NCBI GenBank assembly: GCA_900545735.1
Contig: URAC01000001.1
Coordinates: forward strand, 1 to 48,871
DNA from: an uncultured Bacillota bacterium
Lineage (GTDB): Bacteria; Bacillota; Clostridia; Christensenellales; UBA1242
DNA: 48,871 nucleotides
Direction of reading: 5' to 3'
Shown here piece by piece: positions 9,074 to 16,233 of the stretch (position 1 is the stretch's first letter; each line of letters opens with the position of its first letter). The translations under genes were made by a program, and so were the position numbers. The notes under the pieces were generated by a model, which saw nothing but the letters and a program-made list of their open reading frames with translations, was not told the DNA's origin and did no database searches.

Positions 9074-10613
9074 AAGGATTTAAGTTTGATGGGCTTTCAA
9101 TGCTTATTTTCTTTTTTAAACTAACTTCGCTTATATTATTTTTTTCTTGTGGTGGAATAATCTCAACTTGATTTTCAGGCAAAGTCATTCCTTCTCCCAA
9201 AGTTTCAGTTCCTTCAACAATGATGCCTTTTTGAGGATAATAAAATTCATCTCTGATTAATTTCTCGCTGACCACTTCGCCATCTTTCAAATATTGCAAA
9301 TAGGCTTTTGAATGATAGCCTTCTGATGGCTTTTTAATCCTGTAATATTCACCAATATAGGTTACTTTGTCGGAATACTCACCTTTTTCGTCTTTTATTA
9401 TCATATCTCCTTCGTGTGGCAAAGTTTCTATAAATTCCGCACGGCGTTTAATTTCATAGCCCTCTTCAAGCGGTTCGCCATATACTTCCACATAAGCATT
9501 CTCATCATCGCCATAAGTTTTAATGTAAATTGGGTGTTCTAAATTGTTTTTAAATCTAAAATCTGAATATCCTTCACTCACCATCGCGTCAAAAGCAAGT
9601 GGAACATAAGAAACAGGAATTGAATGTGGGTGAACTTCCAAAACTTCAATATCGGACAAAATCAATGCGTTATACAATGTTGTTGATGCTTGACAAGCCC
9701 CGCCGCCATAATCTTCAACATAAATTCCATTCAAAATTATATTTGCTTTCATATAGCCTTTATCTGCCGTTTTATCGCCTGTTACATCGTTAAAGCTTAT
9801 TTCTTCGCCAGGATTTATGACCATTCCGTTAAAGTCTTGCAAGGCGCGATTGACATTGTTTTTTCTTCCGAGCGCGCTAGATTTATAACTTGTTGAAAAT
9901 TTTGAGCGGAGTTTAGTGTTGGCAAATATGTCCGTTTCAGTTGTGTAATCGACCTTAGTAACTGGAACTTCAACGCTTATTTTGCTTCCACCTTTAAAGG
10001 CTTCGTCAATCTTGCTGTATAATGCCGTTTTATCCACTTGAACTCTGCAAGCACCTTCAACCGCTGTGAACATTTCTTCACCTTCTTTGCTAGGGTCAAA
10101 ATTTATGCAAGGCTCGCTCGCTTCGCATTCAATTTTGTTGATTACATCATCAATCTTTTTATCAAAATCCCCTAAGATGTATCTATAACTTATATTATAA
10201 TTTAGTCCTTCATTTTTAAGTTTTTTAACTTTAGCCATCTTTTGGGCTGCACTTCCATTTCTCGCTTCCGCATAGGTTTGTTCTACTATAGGAAAAATAT
10301 TGCTATTCGTTTCAAAATCTTTTCCAGATAGGCTCCAAGTCTTATCTTCATATTTCAATTCGATATCAATATTATCTTTATCGCTAATCATTTTGGAAGA
10401 AATCAAACTGGAAACTTGCTCCTTGCTCATTCCAGAAACATTTATTCCATTAACTGAGGTGTTATCATAAAACTCGTTATTGCTGATATATCCATTGTCC
10501 ATAAACAAGCCAAACACTAAAAGTGCAGACAAAACGAAAGCGGAAAATAGGATTGTCAACATAATCAACTTTGAAGATTTATCAACTTTTGTTTTTTGCT
10601 TATCATCTTTCAT
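9072..10613 (-). CDS. VanW-family protein with G5 domain, membrane anchored
   Basis: 513 residues from the ATG at 10613, chosen because GGAG stands 6 bases upstream; a longer ATG at 10676 lies inside the preceding terminator. A short cytoplasmic basic stretch is followed by one transmembrane helix (LIMLTILFSAFVLSALLVFG). The extracellular part holds a YoaR-type peptidoglycan-binding-like domain, then a VanW domain (FNDVTGDKTADKGYMKA, YGGGACQASTTLYNAL, PHSIPVSYVPLAFDAMV), then a G5-like domain near the C-terminus. The family occurs next to glycopeptide-resistance and cell-envelope genes, but its activity is not established. There are no van ligase genes here, so this is an envelope protein rather than evidence of resistance. 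Confidence 0.85.
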   Translation of the reverse strand: MKDDKQKTKVDKSSKLIMLTILFSAFVLSALLVFGLFMDNGYISNNEFYDNTSVNGINVSGMSKEQVSSLISSKMISDKDNIDIELKYEDKTWSLSGKDFETNSNIFPIVEQTYAEARNGSAAQKMAKVKKLKNEGLNYNISYRYILGDFDKKIDDVINKIECEASEPCINFDPSKEGEEMFTAVEGACRVQVDKTALYSKIDEAFKGGSKISVEVPVTKVDYTTETDIFANTKLRSKFSTSYKSSALGRKNNVNRALQDFNGMVINPGEEISFNDVTGDKTADKGYMKANIILNGIYVEDYGGGACQASTTLYNALILSDIEVLEVHPHSIPVSYVPLAFDAMVSEGYSDFRFKNNLEHPIYIKTYGDDENAYVEVYGEPLEEGYEIKRRAEFIETLPHEGDMIIKDEKGEYSDKVTYIGEYYRIKKPSEGYHSKAYLQYLKDGEVVSEKLIRDEFYYPQKGIIVEGTETLGEGMTLPENQVEIIPPQEKNNISEVSLKKKISIESPSNLNP

Positions 10614-10662
10614 AACTACTCCAATATCGGAATTAGTATTTGCATCACAATAAAAATAATTC

Positions 10663-10693
10663 AAAAAACTCTCCAAATTTAAGGAGAGTTTTT
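10663..10693 (-). terminator. Intrinsic terminator of the PRC-barrel-like gene
   Basis: Inverted repeat AAAACTCTCC / GGAGAGTTTT with an 8-base loop and a T run on the minus strand, 13 bases past the stop of the upstream gene. Confidence 0.85.
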
Positions 10694-10705
10694 AAATATA
10701 TATTT

Positions 10706-11470
10706 TTAATTAGCACAAGAAGATAATTCATAAATCAAATTGTGTAGTTGTGCTTTGGAAATTGACTTTTCTGTTATCTTCTGCCCTTCTTTTATTATCG
10801 TTTCGCCATTTACAGACTTTATGCTGCTCGAAGCCGTTCTTCCTAACAAAAAATATGGGTTTTGTTTTATCTTTTTGGGTATTGTCAAAGTTAAATTTTT
10901 ATCTGCGCTGCTCAACTCACCAATCGTTTTCAATTCCGCCCCTGTAACACTTTTTGAAGCCATATCGTTTAAAATCGAAACTTTTAAATCGGGAATTTTA
11001 TTCAAATTAAATGCGTTTTTAGGTCTTAATGCGGACTTTTTAAACTTGCAATCGTCATATCCAAAAAACACAACATCATCGCCCAAATTTACAACCTTTT
11101 CAAAAGGTAACAAAACGCCCTTGTTTGTTTCCAAAGACAAAACATTATATTGCTCATCAAAATATAACTCTTTAATTGTTCCGCAATCTTCCCCACAAAT
11201 AGATAACGCTATTTTGTTCAAAACATTCACGCTTTCGCTCTCAACAAAAGCAAGTTTGGAAACATTTTTTATTATCAAAGCATCTTCCTTTGCACTTTCA
11301 ATGTCAGAACTTTTGATAAAATATTCCTTTTCTTCATCGCTAGAAAGCATAAAAAAGCCTTTGATTTTTTTGCTTGAAATATTGATATTAACATTTATTA
11401 TCGTTCCTAGCCACAATCCTTCAAATAGGGAAAATACTGGCTTTGAAATTACTTCAGATAACTTTTGCAT
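10706..11470 (-). CDS. Probable PRC-barrel domain protein
   Basis: 254 residues from the ATG at 11470 (GGAGG close upstream; a GTG one codon earlier is the alternative). Two similar beta-rich halves are visible. The first opens KLSEVISKPVFSLFEGLWLG; the second has a degenerate copy around ALSICGEDCGTIKELYFDEQ. This resembles the PRC-barrel proteins of the YlmC/YmxH type that bind RNA or membrane partners. The C-terminal part carries GRTASSSIKSVNGETIIKEG, an unfamiliar strand-turn-strand segment. No membrane segment or signal peptide. The family call is by pattern only. Confidence 0.55.
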   Translation of the reverse strand: MQKLSEVISKPVFSLFEGLWLGTIINVNINISSKKIKGFFMLSSDEEKEYFIKSSDIESAKEDALIIKNVSKLAFVESESVNVLNKIALSICGEDCGTIKELYFDEQYNVLSLETNKGVLLPFEKVVNLGDDVVFFGYDDCKFKKSALRPKNAFNLNKIPDLKVSILNDMASKSVTGAELKTIGELSSADKNLTLTIPKKIKQNPYFLLGRTASSSIKSVNGETIIKEGQKITEKSISKAQLHNLIYELSSCAN

Positions 11471-11526
11471 CACTCCTCCACGCTAATTTAATTTATTTTA
11501 AAAATCAAGCAATTATGCTTACACTG

Positions 11527-11555
11527 TTGCTTTTTGTTTAAAATAGTGCTAAAAT
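11527..11555 (+). promoter_or_regulatory. Promoter of the SPFH gene
   Basis: -35 TTGCTT (11527-11532), 17-base spacer, -10 TAAAAT (11550-11555), 22 bases before the ATG; RBS is GGAG. Confidence 0.6.
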
Positions 11556-11577
11556 TTTTGTAGATGGAGTAAGTATT

Positions 11578-12558
11578 ATGTGTTTTTTTAGAAAATATAA
11601 AAAAATTGCCCCTAAATTAAATATTGAAAATAAAGAACTGGTCATTAAACAAAAACTTGGAAGAAAAGGCATCAAGTTTGGCGCAAAACTTTTTGTTCCA
11701 AGAAATTTTGTCTTCGCTACCACAAAAAACGGCAAGATTTTGGACCTAGTCAGTCAAGGCGAATACGAAATCACCCCTAAACTTTTAAAAGAAACGGTCT
11801 TAAAATTAAAACTATATAAACCTAATAAGAAAAACAAAACGGCAAAATATGCCCCTGTGGAAGTATACTTTGTCAATTTGAACGACTTTGACCAAGTCGC
11901 TTGGCAAACTAATAATAAAGTCGATTTGGAAGACAAAAAGTATGGCGCATATAAAATCTCCGCTAAAGGAAGATACAATTTTAATATTGTAAACACAGAA
12001 AAATTTCTCAAATTTTTATACTCCGATGTAATAGAAATTACAAGCGAAAATTCTGCAAACTTGCTTTTAAATTCCGTTAATAATTTCATCACCAAACTTT
12101 TGTATGACAAAAATTATAGCGCTGAAAAACTATATTTTAAAGATAAAGAAATAACAAGCGACTTGTTCGTTTCATTAAGTGAACATTTGCACAACATTGG
12201 CATAAATTTAGAAGGGATTACGCTTGAAAATGTTGAATTTCCAAACAAAACTTTAAAGATGTTAGAGCAACTTGCCACCCCGCCAAAAGAAAGTCAAGGA
12301 AGTGGAAAATCCGCGTTTGAAAACTGGCAAGCGAACAACCCAAACCCAGTTAAAAAAGGCATTCAATTTGTTACGATAGAGCCTGAAAAGAAAGGCAAAA
12401 AGAACTTTTTTAAAGAAAGTATGGCGCCATATTTCTTTGCTGAAGAAGACGAAGAAGAACCTGCACAACCTGTTAAGAAAAAATCTAAATGGCTTGGCCC
12501 TATTGAAAAAGAAAAAATTGAAAAATCAAAACAATTTGTCAACCTTGACGACAATTAA
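11578..12558 (+). CDS. SPFH/Band 7-like domain protein with acidic-basic tail
   Basis: 326 residues. Residues 25-230 resemble the cytosolic SPFH (stomatin/prohibitin/flotillin-like) proteins of the YdjI / virion-core-like group: QKLGRKGIKFGAKLFVPRNFVFATTKNGKILDL and later RYNFNIVNTEKFLKFLYSD, then a helix (DLFVSLSEHLHNIGINLEGI) and strand. The last ~90 residues are low-complexity, Lys/Glu/Pro-rich and probably disordered. No transmembrane helix is present, unlike flotillins. Such proteins scaffold membranes or stress complexes; the exact role is unknown. The gene has its own promoter and terminator. Confidence 0.65.
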   Translation: MCFFRKYKKIAPKLNIENKELVIKQKLGRKGIKFGAKLFVPRNFVFATTKNGKILDLVSQGEYEITPKLLKETVLKLKLYKPNKKNKTAKYAPVEVYFVNLNDFDQVAWQTNNKVDLEDKKYGAYKISAKGRYNFNIVNTEKFLKFLYSDVIEITSENSANLLLNSVNNFITKLLYDKNYSAEKLYFKDKEITSDLFVSLSEHLHNIGINLEGITLENVEFPNKTLKMLEQLATPPKESQGSGKSAFENWQANNPNPVKKGIQFVTIEPEKKGKKNFFKESMAPYFFAEEDEEEPAQPVKKKSKWLGPIEKEKIEKSKQFVNLDDN

Positions 12559-12584
12559 AAAACTCCCCTTTTAGGGAGTTTTTA
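12557..12584 (+). terminator. Intrinsic terminator
   Basis: AAAAACTCCC / GGGAGTTTTT hairpin right at the SPFH stop codon. Its symmetric A/T runs could also serve the converging LRR gene. Confidence 0.85.
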
Positions 12585-12595
12585 TTTTAATTTAA

Positions 12596-13315
12596 TTAAG
12601 CATTTCGTTTAATATCGTAACCAATATCTCTCAAAAGTGTGTTTGCATCAACTGCTGAACTATCACTAACTTTAACCCAACCGTCACCGATTGTTGTGGT
12701 TAAATTGCTGCAATTATAGAAAGCGCTATATCCAATGCTGGTTACGCTGCTTGGAATTGTTATTGATGTTAATCCGCTGCAATTATAGAATGCATAATCT
12801 CCAATGCTGGTTACGCTGCTTGGAATAATAATAGAATTTAGTGCAGAACACTCTAAAAAGACATTTTCACCTATTCTTTGAACTCCTTCCTCTATAACTA
12901 CTGTTTTAAGACTAGTGCAACTATAAAATACACCATAGTCAATAAATTCAACGCTTCCTGGAATAGTAACTGATTCTATAGATAAACCGCCAAGTGCACC
13001 ATAATCAATCTCTTTAACAGTTTGTTTTGAATAAAGAATACTTGTTGTTGCACACAATGTTTTAAATTTGAATTCCATTTTTGGATAAGCTGCCATAAAT
13101 TCTTCATCAGTCATACTACCAATAGGATCTAGAATATCAAACAAATCTCGTTGCGTGTTCAATGTTTGTGAACCATTAAAAGTACAAGGATATTTAATAC
13201 TCGCCATATTTGCGCCTGCTGTATTGTAAAATTCTTCTTTGCTTGAATAGCCTTCAACTACAATTTTGAAATCTCTTTCTCTAACTCTAAATTTTGAATA
13301 AAAAAATCGAGCCAA
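12596..13315 (-). CDS. BspA-like leucine-rich-repeat (LRR_5) protein, 5' end uncertain
   Basis: 239 residues if the TTG at 13315 is used. At least five LRR_5 units of about 23 residues run from about residue 95: SVTIPGSVEFIDYGVFYSC, TVVIEEGVQRIGENVFLEC, SIIIPSSVTSIGDYAFYNC, SITIPSSVTSIGYSAFYNC. These belong to the Treponema pallidum BspA-like surface-protein class. No signal peptide, lipobox or sorting signal is present. The nominal start sits inside a hairpin of the repeat at 13292-13407 without an RBS, so the 5' end looks cut off by that repeat. The first internal ATG is residue 38. Possibly a decaying or rearranged fragment of a larger surface protein gene. Confidence 0.6.
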   Translation of the reverse strand: MARFFYSKFRVRERDFKIVVEGYSSKEEFYNTAGANMASIKYPCTFNGSQTLNTQRDLFDILDPIGSMTDEEFMAAYPKMEFKFKTLCATTSILYSKQTVKEIDYGALGGLSIESVTIPGSVEFIDYGVFYSCTSLKTVVIEEGVQRIGENVFLECSALNSIIIPSSVTSIGDYAFYNCSGLTSITIPSSVTSIGYSAFYNCSNLTTTIGDGWVKVSDSSAVDANTLLRDIGYDIKRNA

Positions 13316-13407
13316 ACGCTCGACAATTTACAATTCTAGCGGTTGTGCCACCGCGTCTACTTGCGTCGTTTCCTTTAACTTTCTAATTACTTATACCCCG
13401 CACTTGC
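13292..13407. repeat. Hairpin-rich intergenic repeat, copy 1
   Basis: About 115 bases, similar to 13525-13641 in the same orientation. Shared blocks are a TTTTGAATAAAAAAATCGAG lead, the TCGAGC/GCTCGA hairpin, AGCGGTTGTGC, ACCGC, a GTCGTTTC block and TACCCCGCACTTGC. It overlaps the 5' end of the LRR frame. Confidence 0.75.
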
Positions 13408-13524
13408 AAAAATCCTATCACCTTCGCAGCAATCACTTCGCACGAGAGTACCGACCGAAATGAGCTGTGCACATTTCGCGTTTGGTCGGTATAGAGGAAA
13501 TTGCGAGCGCAAAAGCGCTGCATT
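13408..13524. other. Structured spacer between repeat copies
   Basis: Non-coding. It holds a long imperfect palindrome at about 13449-13490 (ACCGACC ... GGTCGGT with an inner GAAATG / CATTTC stem). At its right end an AGCGC-AAAA-GCGCT hairpin runs into T-rich sequence (13507-13530), which could terminate plus-strand transcription. Confidence 0.5.
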
Positions 13525-13641
13525 TTTTTGAATAAAAAAATCGAGCCAAAAGCTCGACAATTTGATTTTCAAGCGGTTGTGCTACCGCGACGCCAATCGT
13601 CGTTTCTTTTAATTAGCAAATCACTAATACCCCGCACTTGC
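13525..13641. repeat. Hairpin-rich intergenic repeat, copy 2
   Basis: Second copy of the 13292-13407 element, followed by a further GCGGG / CCCGC hairpin (about 13641-13661). Here the TCGAGC-CAAAA-GCTCGA hairpin and a GACG / CGTC pair are perfect. No coding potential; translated frames here are non-conserved. Confidence 0.75.
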
Positions 13642-13714
13642 GGGCGGGAATCCTCCCGCTTGTTTTTTAAAAAAAACAAACGGAGAACATTTCTGTTCTC
13701 CGTCCGCAAGTGCT

Positions 13715-13790
13715 TGGTGGGCAGTAAGGGACTCGAACCCCTGACTTCCTCCACGTCAAAGAGACACTCTACCAACTGAGTTAACTGCCC
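13715..13790 (-). tRNA. tRNA-Val (GAC)
   Basis: Full cloverleaf on the minus strand: acceptor GGGCAGT / ACTGCCC, D-arm ACTC...GAGT, anticodon loop TTGACGT giving GAC, T-arm AGGGG-TTCGAGT-CCCTT, encoded CCA. It has its own strong promoter immediately upstream. Confidence 0.95.
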
Positions 13791-13802
13791 AAATACATCA
13801 TT

Positions 13803-13831
13803 AATATATATGAAAGTGAGCAGTTTGTCAA
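13803..13831 (-). promoter_or_regulatory. tRNA-Val promoter
   Basis: Minus strand -35 TTGACA (13831-13826), 17-base spacer, -10 TATATT (13808-13803), 12 bases before the tRNA. Confidence 0.8.
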
Positions 13832-13840
13832 TAATTTTCT

Positions 13841-14146
13841 TTACTTTTTCAAAAATGTCATACAATAAGGCTCAATTAACGAATTAACTGTGATGCCGTT
13901 TGCAGTGCATTTACCCTCTTCATTAAAAATGCAATCAGCCTTGCAGCCGATTTTCATTGTTTTAACATCGCGCTGTCTTGCAAATTCTGGAGTTTCTTGG
14001 AATATAGATTTTGAAAGGTCTGGCTGATTTTTATTGCCTTTCACGAATGTTGTGCAGTCGACTTTTTTACCTATTAAAATTTCTTTTGCTTGGCAAGTTT
14101 GCTTATCGTTATACTTGCAACTGGTTTTTCTACATCTGATATCCAT
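13841..14146 (-). CDS. DUF1540 Cys-rich protein
   Basis: 101 residues with two DUF1540-like Cys modules: residues 4-31 (CRKTSCKYNDKQTCQAKEI ... DCTTF) and about 68-97 (CKADCIFNEEGKCTANGI ... YCMTF). Each has four cysteines spaced for metal binding. The family is common in Clostridia, sometimes sporulation-linked, with no known activity. RBS AAGGTG is 4 bases before the ATG. It lies upstream of tRNA-Val on the same strand and divergent from rplI. Confidence 0.85.
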   Translation of the reverse strand: MDIRCRKTSCKYNDKQTCQAKEILIGKKVDCTTFVKGNKNQPDLSKSIFQETPEFARQRDVKTMKIGCKADCIFNEEGKCTANGITVNSLIEPYCMTFLKK

Positions 14147-14200
14147 AATTCACCTTTTTAAAATATTTTTAACTTTTTATAAGCAAATATACATTAATAT

Positions 14201-14230
14201 TTGACTTTTTATGAAAAAATAATATATATT
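14201..14230 (+). promoter_or_regulatory. rplI promoter
   Basis: -35 TTGACT (14201-14206), with -10 TATATT at 14225-14230 (18 bases) or TATATA at 14223-14228 (16 bases). Confidence 0.6.
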
Positions 14231-14248
14231 ATTTCCAAGGAGATATTT

Positions 14249-14692
14249 ATGCAAGTTATATTACAAAGCGATGTCAAAGGAACTGGCAAAAAGGGTCAAG
14301 TAGTCAATGTTTCTGACGGCTATGCAAGAAATTTTTTATTAAAAAAGAACTTGGCAAAGGTTTGCAATAATGAAAGTTTGAGCGCAAACAATCAGCAAAA
14401 AGAAGCGCAAGCGTTTCATAAGGCAGTTGAACTTGCCCAAGCAAAAGAATTAGCAAACAAATTAAATGGCGTTAAAGTAACATTAACAACAAAATGTGGT
14501 GATAATGGAAAGATTTTTGGTTCTATCACTTCAAAAGAGATTTCCGAAAGTTTAGCAAAACAAGGTTTGGATGTTGATAAGAAAAAAATTGTATTGCCTT
14601 CCCCTATCAAAAATTCAGGCAACTATACAATCACCGCAAAAATTTATCCAGAAGTTTCCGCAACTTTTAAGTTGGAAGTCATAGCAGAATAA
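14249..14692 (+). CDS. rplI: 50S ribosomal protein bL9
   Basis: 147 residues, the normal bL9 length. The N-terminal RNA-binding domain MQVILQSDVKGTGKKGQVVN with SDGYARNFLL is diagnostic. A connecting helix rich in Ala/Gln/Lys and the C-terminal domain (CGDNGKIFGSITSKEI ... KKIVLPSPIKNSGNY) follow. It binds domain V of 23S rRNA near the L1 stalk. Start is the ATG at 14249 with AAGGAG 7 bases upstream; an in-frame TTG at 14201 is the -35 element. Here rplI stands alone with its own promoter and terminator, not in the usual rpsF-ssb-rpsR or dnaB cluster. Confidence 0.97.
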   Translation: MQVILQSDVKGTGKKGQVVNVSDGYARNFLLKKNLAKVCNNESLSANNQQKEAQAFHKAVELAQAKELANKLNGVKVTLTTKCGDNGKIFGSITSKEISESLAKQGLDVDKKKIVLPSPIKNSGNYTITAKIYPEVSATFKLEVIAE

Positions 14693-14698
14693 AATTAA

Positions 14699-14721
14699 AG
14701 AGCAAACTGAGTTTGCTCTTA
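14699..14721 (+). terminator. rplI terminator
   Basis: AGAGCAAAC-TGA-GTTTGCTCT hairpin followed by a T-rich stretch, 6 bases after the rplI stop. Confidence 0.85.
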
Positions 14722-14756
14722 TTTATTATTTAATGCTCTGAAGGTTTTTTTCGTAT

Positions 14757-14782
14757 AAAAAAAGCATCATAATGATGCTTTC
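14757..14782 (-). terminator. mscL terminator
   Basis: Minus-strand hairpin AAAGCATCA / TGATGCTTT followed by a long T run, 5 bases past the mscL stop. Confidence 0.85.
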
Positions 14783-14787
14783 AAAAT

Positions 14788-15384
14788 TTATTTATCTTCT
14801 TTTTGTTGTTTTAATAAATCCCTTATTTCTTTTAACAATTCTTCTTGAGTTGGGTTATTTTTTCTTTCCTCTTCTTCTTTTCTTGCCTTTTCTTCAGCTT
14901 CAATTTTGGCTTTTTCTTCTAACGCTCTAGCCTTTTCTGCTTCATACTCCGCTTTTACTTCTTTATAAGGTCTATTTTCCTCTTTTGCTTTAGCTTTGAG
15001 CATTTTCTTTTCAACCCTTACTTCTTTTTTTGACTGATTTTTAACATAGTTTTCCATTTCTTTAAATTTCTTTTGTGAAGCTGTAACAATTTTGACCATA
15101 ATAAAAATTGAGAAAGCAATGATTAAGAAATCAATAATTGTTTGAATAAAATTGCCATAAGCCCAAGTCAAAGTTGCAACACCTTCTGCATTTCTCCTCA
15201 ACACAACGCTTAAATCTGCCAAGCTTGCAGCACCTGTTCCCCAAGTAACAAGTGGCATAATAATATCATTAACCAAACTTGAAACTATTTTATTAAAAGC
15301 AGTCGCAATAATCAAGCCGACAGCCATATCAAAAATGTTTCCCTTAGTAATAAAAGCTTTAAATTCTTTAAAAAATTTCTTCAT
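14788..15384 (-). CDS. mscL: Large-conductance mechanosensitive channel MscL with extended tail
   Basis: 198 residues; the usual length is about 130-150. The N-terminal amphipathic helix and TM1 are typical (KEFKAFITKGNIFDMAVGLIIATAFNKIVSSLVNDIIMPL), followed by a periplasmic loop and TM2 (TIIDFLIIAFSIFIMVK). The channel opens under membrane tension to release solutes on hypo-osmotic shock. From about residue 100 to 198 the cytoplasmic tail is a long Lys/Glu-rich coiled coil, well beyond the usual short C-terminal helical bundle. RBS AGGAG lies 6 bases upstream; a good promoter is at 15414-15442. Confidence 0.95.
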   Translation of the reverse strand: MKKFFKEFKAFITKGNIFDMAVGLIIATAFNKIVSSLVNDIIMPLVTWGTGAASLADLSVVLRRNAEGVATLTWAYGNFIQTIIDFLIIAFSIFIMVKIVTASQKKFKEMENYVKNQSKKEVRVEKKMLKAKAKEENRPYKEVKAEYEAEKARALEEKAKIEAEEKARKEEEERKNNPTQEELLKEIRDLLKQQKEDK

Positions 15385-15413
15385 AATTTTCTCCTAATTA
15401 AATTAACATTTTG

Positions 15414-15442
15414 AATATAACACACTAATTTGAAATTTACAA
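15414..15442 (-). promoter_or_regulatory. mscL promoter
   Basis: Minus strand -35 TTGTAA (15442-15437), 17-base spacer, -10 TATATT (15419-15414). Confidence 0.65.
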
Positions 15443-15459
15443 ATATAATAACAAAATAA

Positions 15460-15488
15460 TTGACAAAAATTTTAAATTAAATTACACT
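15460..15488 (+). promoter_or_regulatory. Promoter of the tRNA-Thr locus
   Basis: -35 TTGACA (15460-15465), 17-base spacer, -10 TACACT (15483-15488). A transcript from here would cross both tRNA 5' half-units before the intact tRNA, a leader of about 310 bases. Nothing coding is seen between 15385 and 15606. Confidence 0.7.
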
Positions 15489-15606
15489 ATCAACTGATGT
15501 AAACATCCGCCGCCGCCTTGTTTTTAATTTGTAATAACACATTTGTCTATCAGAACAAGCTAAGCCGAAAGTTTGCATTCAAAAAATCGCCGAACATTTA
15601 TCTCGT

Positions 15607-15706
15607 GCTACTGTGGCTCAGCGGTAGAGCACCACCTTGGTAAAACAAAAATGGCACTTTTTAACCACTAAATTTCACCGCAAAAATCAATCAAAAAACA
15701 GCATCT
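15607..15706 (+). repeat. 100-bp tandem unit 1: tRNA-Thr 5' half plus spacer
   Basis: Positions 15607-15643 repeat the tRNA-Thr from its 5' end to the end of the anticodon loop (acceptor diverged to GCTACTG). A 63-base A-rich spacer unrelated to the tRNA 3' half follows. The unit is highly similar to 15707-15806. Confidence 0.85.
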
Positions 15707-15806
15707 GCTGGTGTGGCTCAGCGGTAGAGCACCACCTTGGTAAAACAAAAACGGCACTTTTTAATCACTAAATTTCACCGCAAAATTCAATCAAAAACAG
15801 CACTAT
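15707..15806 (+). repeat. 100-bp tandem unit 2: tRNA-Thr 5' half plus spacer
   Basis: Positions 15707-15743 are identical to the first 37 bases of the intact tRNA-Thr. The similarity stops exactly after the anticodon loop (TTGGTAA), then the same 63-base type of spacer as unit 1 runs to the intact gene. The period is exactly 100 (15607, 15707, 15807). Confidence 0.9.
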
Positions 15807-15881
15807 GCTGGTGTGGCTCAGCGGTAGAGCACCACCTTGGTAAGGTGGGGGTCACGGGTCCGATTCCCGTCACCAGCTCCA
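15807..15881 (+). tRNA. tRNA-Thr (GGT)
   Basis: Complete cloverleaf: acceptor GCTGGTG / CACCAGC, D-arm GCTC...GAGC, anticodon stem CCACC / GGTGG with loop TTGGTAA (anticodon GGT), T-arm ACGGG-TCCGATT-CCCGT, encoded CCA. The T-loop begins TCC rather than the usual TTC. It is the likely insertion site of the ICE that starts immediately downstream. Confidence 0.95.
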
Positions 15882-15886
15882 TTATC

Positions 15887-15932
15887 AAAAACCCTTGAAA
15901 CCCTAGTAAAATAGGCACTTTCAGGGGTTTTT
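15887..15932 (+). terminator. tRNA-Thr terminator
   Basis: AAAACCCTTGAAA pairs with TTTCAGGGGTTTT (one G-T pair) and ends in a T-rich stretch, 5 bases after the tRNA. Confidence 0.75.
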
Positions 15933-15969
15933 CTTTTGCAAAAAATTAAATGAAATTTACTCTCAAAAT

Positions 15970-16140
15970 TCCTAGTGTACCTGAAAGTGTACCTTGAAAT
16001 TTTGCTATTTTTTATCAAATTTTCAAAAAAATAGACCAACTTTTGTTGAATTTCAAAAGTCGGTCTAAAACTGCCCTAGTGTACCTAAAACTGCCCTTTA
16101 AGGTACACTTAGGTACACTAGATTTTTCCACTGTACCTTA
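15970..16140. other. Candidate attachment-arm region: repeated GTGTACCT motifs
   Basis: Six related heptamer/octamer sites lie between tRNA-Thr and int. GTGTACCT occurs at 15975, 15987 and 16081, the inverse AGGTACAC at 16103 and 16113, and TGTACCT at 16134; three are extended by CTAG next to the core. A 14-base interrupted palindrome at about 16032-16068 (TAGACC-ACTTTTG / CAAAAGT-GGTCTA) sits between them. Spaced direct and inverted repeats beside an integrase gene are what arm-type integrase or excisionase sites look like. No gene is present in 15882-16233. Confidence 0.6.
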
Positions 16141-16170
16141 AAAATAATTTTACTTGAAAAACAAAAAAAA

Positions 16171-16199
16171 CGAGAGCTGAAATCTTATCAACTCTCGCA
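16171..16199 (-). terminator. int terminator
   Basis: Minus strand CGAGAGTTGA / CTCTCG-type hairpin followed by a run of T, 35 bases after the integrase stop. Confidence 0.75.
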
Positions 16200-16233
16200 T
16201 TTCGTTTTAATTAACTATTATTAAATTTATATT

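Noticed and set aside
9072..10613. Glycopeptide resistance gene
   Set aside because: The VanW domain alone does not indicate resistance; no van ligase or dehydrogenase genes nearby, and a G5/YoaR layout is typical of envelope proteins.
10740..11486. Long plus-strand frame (248 codons) opposite the PRC-barrel-like gene
   Set aside because: Antisense shadow with hydrophobic, low-quality composition and no RBS; the minus gene has RBS and terminator.
13501..13865. Frames on both strands across tRNA-Val
   Set aside because: They translate the tRNA and the hairpin repeat; peptide tails such as GLEPLTSST and GSSPLLPT are typical tRNA shadows.
15607..15806. CRISPR array
   Set aside because: There are only two units with tRNA-derived repeat and a conserved rather than variable spacer; no cas genes.
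15818..16039. Minus-strand frame ending in GDGNRTRDPHLTKVVLYR
   Set aside because: This is the well-known false protein produced by reading a tRNA gene and its flank on the opposite strand.
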